DNA from: Aphanothece sp. CMT-3BRIN-NPC111
Lineage (GTDB): Bacteria; Cyanobacteriota; Cyanobacteriia; Cyanobacteriales; JAHHGU01
Direction: 5' to 3'
Assembly: GCA_019359765.1 (NCBI GenBank)
Contig: JAHHGU010000042.1
Coordinates: forward strand, 1 to 46,643
Length of the DNA: 46,643 nt
The notes beneath the pieces were generated by a model. That model was not told the origin of the DNA. It saw only the letters and a program-made list of their open reading frames with translations, and did not search any database. Both the position numbers and the translations under genes were made by a program. Shown here in pieces: positions 43,707 to 46,643 of this stretch. The stretch's first letter is position 1. Every line of letters begins with the position of its first letter.

Positions 43707-44030
43707 GTTAATTCGTAATTATATGAGTGGGTGATATAATGTCCGCTTAAACACTTACGATATGCGGATGTTGGGATTCTGCAGTAATTTCACTGTATGA
43801 CGATAGAAATAAGATGTCCGCTTAAACACTTACGATATGCGGATGTTGGGTTTTATGCCTCAACACAATATTGCTCAGGTTGGTGTTGGGTTAAACGCAG
43901 TTCAACCCAACCTACAATTTGTAGCTTACTTGAAGTAAACCTAGCGGACAGAACAAAGGAACCGCTTCAGGCGCAAGGGGAAGAAAAAGCGCAATACTTG
44001 CTTACACACACGCTAAGCGATCGCGTAATC
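43707..44030. other. Repeat-containing intergenic region
   Basis: The gap holds the 37-bp direct repeat pair and a GTTGGGTTAAA...TTCAACCCAAC inverted repeat (about 43884-43912), resembling a common cyanobacterial repeat. An open frame at 43797-44045 runs through these repeats and is not considered real. Confidence 0.55.
43739..43850. repeat. 37-bp direct repeat pair
   Basis: Exact copies at 43739-43775 and 43814-43850, 75 bases apart, begin ATGTCCGCTTAAACACTTAC and end GATGTTGGG. Each contains the inverted pair TCCGC...GCGGA. They lie in the gap after the DUF2808 gene. Confidence 0.8.
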
Positions 44031-44300
44031 CTACTCGTCAGTTGATGAGGCTTCGGAACCTGACTCAGCAGATTCGGTCGTCTGCGATACAGGATCGATA
44101 TATTGACTATCCATCAGAAAAGCGCCTCTAGCAAAGCGTACACCCCAATATCCCCCTGGACGCCGGTCGAGGATGACGCCTTCTTCGCCAATGCGAATTA
44201 CATCCGGAGGACGCAACATCGGCATCGGTTCAGCTGTTTTGACATAGGGTGGCAACGCTACTACTCGGACTTGGTCACCAATAGCAAATTCTTTGGACAT
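44031..44300 (-). CDS. sipA: SipA, NblS-interacting regulatory protein (DUF3148 family)
   Basis: The 89-residue protein has an SH3-like core with the family stretch FAIGDQVRVVALPPYVKTA, then PMPMLRPPDVIRIGEEGVI, and GGYWGVRFARGAFLMDSQYI. In Synechococcus, SipA binds the sensor kinase NblS (Hik33), enhancing its autophosphorylation in the pathway controlling nutrient and light stress responses. The match rests on recall of the PMPMLRPPD and GGYW motifs. The last 20 residues are an acidic Ser/Glu-rich tail. Its promoter region contains heptad repeats (44319-44380). An NblB-like HEAT protein lies about 8 kb away. Confidence 0.8.
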   Translation of the reverse strand: MSKEFAIGDQVRVVALPPYVKTAEPMPMLRPPDVIRIGEEGVILDRRPGGYWGVRFARGAFLMDSQYIDPVSQTTESAESGSEASSTDE

Positions 44301-44318
44301 TTTTAGATAGTTATGAAT

Positions 44319-44380
44319 TATGAGTTTTGAGTTTTGAATTAAAAAGAGTTAATTTCTTCAATTCAAAACTTAAAACTTTT
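44319..44380. repeat. AAAACTC/AAAACTT heptad repeat, copy 3
   Basis: TATGAGTTTTGAGTTTTGAA (44319-44338) and ATTCAAAACTTAAAACTTTT (44361-44380) face each other around an AT-rich centre and can form a long stem. The order matches that at 11535-11636. It lies upstream of sipA. Confidence 0.65.
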
Positions 44381-44400
44381 CAATGAAAAAATCAGCACTT

Positions 44401-45480
44401 TTAAGGAGCTTGCCAAATTCTATTATGGTATTGCTCTACATCTGCGTATGGGTCTTCAGCAGCGTGTGAGTGACCGTGGCTTTGCTCTTGGTAGTGTTCA
44501 TGCTCATGGGGGATGTCCCCGTGGATGTGTTCGTGACTATGGTGATGCCGGTGGTCGTGCCCATGATGGTAATGATCGTGGCTATGGGCGTGACCATCTC
44601 CATTTGCTACAGATGCGATCCGGAACTTGCACATTTCACAGTTCATCTGCACCTGTCCTAGCTGAGTTTCAATTTCTCGTTCTCGTAGTACAGATAACAG
44701 AGTTGGGTGAATACCCATTTCTGGCAGACAAGCCATAGAAATATCTGGGTATTGCTCTTGCTGCTGGGCTGTGATGTCGAAAATCTTTTTAACAAGGAGT
44801 CCAGTAAAGAGAAAGTACGGCAGGACAATAATTCGTTTGGGCTGGTAGAGTCGGGCGCGACGGAAGCCTTCTTCTAAACGGGGATGGGTAATGCCGATGA
44901 AGCAAGTTTCCACCGTAAGGTAGCCGCTGCCTTCCCAAAGAATGCGGGCGAGTTTATAAACATCGCCGTTGGCATCGGGATCGCTAGAACCACGACCGAC
45001 AAAGAGTAGTACAGTGTCTGAGCGATTCCCCTGAAGTTGATCTAGCTCAGCAAGGCGCGATCGCCATAAATCCAAAATCGCAGGGGTAATTCCAAAATGC
45101 CGCCCGTAGTGAAACTTCACCTGCGGATGCCTAGCCCTTGCTCTATCTAACTCGTTGGTGATATCAAACTTATTGTGCCGAGCCGCAAATAAAAGCACCG
45201 GCAACGCCGATAGCTCTGTGTACCCTTGTTCCACACACCTGTCAACGCCCTCTTGGATAGTAGGACCAGTAAGTTCTAAGAAGCAAGGCACAACAGGCCG
45301 CGAGTTGTCTTGGGCTTGATAGGCGGCGGCAAAATCTAGAAAACTCTGCCGTCCATCTTCATCTCTGGTGCCATGACCAATCATCAATAGGGGACGTTGT
45401 AGCGGTAGAGAAGGTAATTGAATGGATTGATCCGCTGAATTAGAGAGCGCAGTTAAATCGGTTGTATTTGCAGGAGGCAT
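44401..45480 (-). CDS. cbiX: Long-form sirohydrochlorin chelatase CbiX with His-rich tail
   Basis: The enzyme inserts Co2+ (or Fe2+) into sirohydrochlorin, leading to cobalamin or sirohaem. Two chelatase domains are fused: the first starts at LLMIGHGTRDEDGRQ with His36, the second at LLFVGRGSSDPDANG (about 157-172), the CbiX-L arrangement. After the core comes M279-x-C281-x-x-C284, the MxCxxC motif of an Fe-S site. A tail (296-346) then contains about 20 His residues, likely for cobalt or nickel storage or delivery. A cobalamin riboswitch lies directly upstream, which supports cobalt chelation for B12 and feedback repression. It has no operon partner in this window. Confidence 0.9.
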   Translation of the reverse strand: MPPANTTDLTALSNSADQSIQLPSLPLQRPLLMIGHGTRDEDGRQSFLDFAAAYQAQDNSRPVVPCFLELTGPTIQEGVDRCVEQGYTELSALPVLLFAARHNKFDITNELDRARARHPQVKFHYGRHFGITPAILDLWRSRLAELDQLQGNRSDTVLLFVGRGSSDPDANGDVYKLARILWEGSGYLTVETCFIGITHPRLEEGFRRARLYQPKRIIVLPYFLFTGLLVKKIFDITAQQQEQYPDISMACLPEMGIHPTLLSVLREREIETQLGQVQMNCEMCKFRIASVANGDGHAHSHDHYHHGHDHRHHHSHEHIHGDIPHEHEHYQEQSHGHSHAAEDPYADVEQYHNRIWQAP

Positions 45481-45528
45481 CTATTTAAAAATTCTTTCCC
45501 GTGCGAGGCAGGAAATAGAGTGGACTGA

Positions 45529-45660
45529 TAACAGGTAGGCATTCTGGCTTACGAGCTTAGCCACATTTATGGCTCAGGTTACAGAGGACTCGTTTACATC
45601 TGCCGCACAGCCCCGGACTTTCACCGGCGTTTCCCTACCTTGTTAGCATTTGGGTTTGCC
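45529..45660 (-). promoter_or_regulatory. Cobalamin (B12) riboswitch
   Basis: On the minus strand the leader of cbiX contains GGTAGGGAAACGCCGGTGAA followed by AGTCCGGGGCTGTGCGGCAG, the conserved core of the B12 riboswitch. The region AAGCCAGAATGCCTACCTGT, the B12-box counterpart, follows. About 50 bases separate it from the cbiX start codon, so it should repress expression when adenosyl- or related cobalamin is plentiful. Confidence 0.85.
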
Positions 45661-45766
45661 TTGTTATATTAGCTGATTCAGTTCTTGCCTAAAATGCGGG
45701 GGAGGGGGTATAAAAGAGGGCATTCAACAGATTTGATCGAACCAGTCCCCGCTCACGCCGGAAGTT

Positions 45767-46432
45767 TTAACGCCGCCGCACCGGAGATGTATGGGTATTG
45801 CCTTCTGGCCCAGTCACAGAAGTAGAGCCATTTCCAGTTTTGCGGTTGAGGGTGTTGCCATTAACCGTGGTGTTGTTTTGACCGCTGTAACCGTCAGTCG
45901 TGCTGTAGCTGGCGTTTCCACTACTACTGCCATTGACACTCTGATCAGTTTTGGGATTGGTGCCAGTAGCGTCACAGTTATAGTCGATACTGCCCCCCTG
46001 CCCTTGCTGCGCCTGAGTTTGAGTATTACAGTCAACACTGCCACCATTGGAGCCGTTGATAGAACTGTTATTACTGCCGTTATACTGACCATTCTGGTAA
46101 CTACCATTACCGCTGGTAGTACCATTCACGCTATGACCTCCTGATCCAGTGGCACTACCGCTGCCGCTGTAATTGCCATTCCCCTGACCATCTGTATGAA
46201 AGTGGCCTTGACCCGTGGCATTCCCGCCACCAGAGCCTTCCACGGTGCCGCTTCCGCCCCCGGTGTAGCCACAACCGCTGGGATTCCTGGGGCAGGGATT
46301 AGTAATGACGCCGCCGTTACCAGTAGCGGTGCCACCTCTGGGGCCAGTTGTTGTTCTTTGACCAGCAAAAGCGGGTAAAGCACTTAAAGCGATAGCAAGT
46401 CCAAAAACAGATGCAGTTAGAATTAATTTCAT
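45767..46432 (-). CDS. Secreted Gly/Ser/Asn-rich hypothetical protein
   Basis: The 221-residue protein has a signal peptide (about 1-23, FGLAIALSALPAFAG). The mature chain is rich in Gly, Ser, Asn, Gln and Thr, in degenerate GSG/NGS-type units such as GNGNYSGSGSATGSGGHSVN and TTSGNGSYQNGQYNGSNNSS. Four Cys (in PCPRNPSGCG, DCN and NCD) may form disulfides. The low-complexity design suggests a disordered, adhesive or matrix-type surface protein, but I do not recognise a family. Both shadow frames of this stretch are open because of the repetitive composition. The next gene upstream is the partial one at 46461. Confidence 0.75.
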   Translation of the reverse strand: MKLILTASVFGLAIALSALPAFAGQRTTTGPRGGTATGNGGVITNPCPRNPSGCGYTGGGSGTVEGSGGGNATGQGHFHTDGQGNGNYSGSGSATGSGGHSVNGTTSGNGSYQNGQYNGSNNSSINGSNGGSVDCNTQTQAQQGQGGSIDYNCDATGTNPKTDQSVNGSSSGNASYSTTDGYSGQNNTTVNGNTLNRKTGNGSTSVTGPEGNTHTSPVRRR

Positions 46433-46460
46433 TATTTTTTCCGTTGTATAAATGAACTAA

Positions 46461-46643
46461 TTAGATGCAGAACAAGGCTTGTACTTCAGTCACAGGCAAC
46501 TCCCAAAGTAATTCTGGTTGCCAGCTATCAACGTCAAACTGAGAGTTTTGTCCCCGCTGGTACGCATCCCATAGCTTGTCCCAGCTGAAATTAAGTTGAT
46601 TTGCTGAGTTCTGATGCAGGTCTTTGTATATAATTCCCAAAAG
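46461..46643 (-). CDS. Unrecognised protein, C-terminal part
   Basis: A minus-strand frame enters from beyond the window and ends at a TAA (46461-46463). It encodes 60 residues, including QNSANQLNFSWDKLWDAYQR and FDVDSWQPELLWELPVTEVQ. The even codon use and Trp/Leu-rich, soluble character look protein-coding. The family is not recognised, and the N-terminus is outside the window. About 30 bases separate its end from the next start at 46432, so the two genes could share a transcript. Confidence 0.6.
   Translation of the reverse strand, partial: LLGIIYKDLHQNSANQLNFSWDKLWDAYQRGQNSQFDVDSWQPELLWELPVTEVQALFCI

Noticed and set aside
43797..44045. 82-codon open frame before sipA
   Set aside because: It is composed largely of a direct repeat and an inverted repeat, and overlaps the sipA end.
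45791..46378. Several overlapping frames inside the Gly/Ser-rich gene
   Set aside because: They are shadows that stay open only because of biased, repetitive composition; the signal peptide supports the 46432 start.

Overview
The window is cyanobacterial chromosome. The HIP1 palindrome GCGATCGC recurs throughout, in genes and between them. The gene content is photosynthetic: NDH-1 subunits NdhD and NdhF, an RbcR-type LysR regulator, SipA, an NblB-like HEAT-repeat protein and PAS/GAF histidine kinases. Several AT-rich and palindromic intergenic repeat families suggest a larger-genome, possibly filamentous, cyanobacterium of the Microcoleus/Coleofasciculus/Leptolyngbya kind. That placement is inferred from style; no taxonomic marker such as rRNA is present.

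Layout. 0-4.4 kb: a PilT-type ATPase with a long proline-rich N-terminus, a small membrane protein with a clean terminator, WecB (UDP-GlcNAc 2-epimerase) and a decayed glycosyltransferase. 4.4-11.5 kb: ndhD and ndhF, separated by a decayed leucine-rich-repeat gene, then an atypical WCGLC thioredoxin, a Z-ISO/NnrU-type membrane protein and a divergent rbcR-type regulator. A MITE-like inverted-repeat element lies in the ndhF/thioredoxin gap. 11.6-15.7 kb: a zinc-ribbon Ser/Thr kinase with a membrane C-terminus, followed by two membrane-anchored periplasmic binding proteins of different folds that share the same N-terminal anchor. No transporter permease or ATPase lies beside them. This looks like a sensory module and is the most interesting locus here.

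15.8-25.4 kb is mostly housekeeping: a phosphoribosyltransferase, a family 4 uracil-DNA glycosylase, tRNA-Gly(CCC), an orphan DppC-type permease, TsaB, a ketoacyl-ACP synthase, a translationally coupled coiled-coil/unknown pair, a phosphohexomutase, a LapA-domain protein and a lipoprotein nuclease. 25.4-35 kb: DNA polymerase I, a Cof-type HAD phosphatase, a catalytic-domain-less ArgRS-like DALR protein, a CRP/FNR-family regulator, a TspO homologue, and an aminotransferase plus amidase pair.

35-46.6 kb: the NblB-like protein and a large PAS/PAS/PAS/GAF histidine kinase, divergent around a perfect dyad. Next come a YkgJ cysteine-cluster protein, two half-size GDT1/UPF0016 proteins (probable heteromeric Mn/Ca exporter), a membrane protein, a secreted metallophosphoesterase with a DUF2808 protein, SipA, a His-rich long-form CbiX chelatase under a cobalamin riboswitch, a Gly/Ser/Asn-rich secreted protein and the 3' end of an unrecognised gene.

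Genes are mostly single transcription units or pairs. Many intergenic gaps carry dispersed repeats: GAGACGTTCC-type palindromes, AAAACTC/AAAACTT heptads, 10-bp CACAGATAAA tandems and a 37-bp direct repeat.
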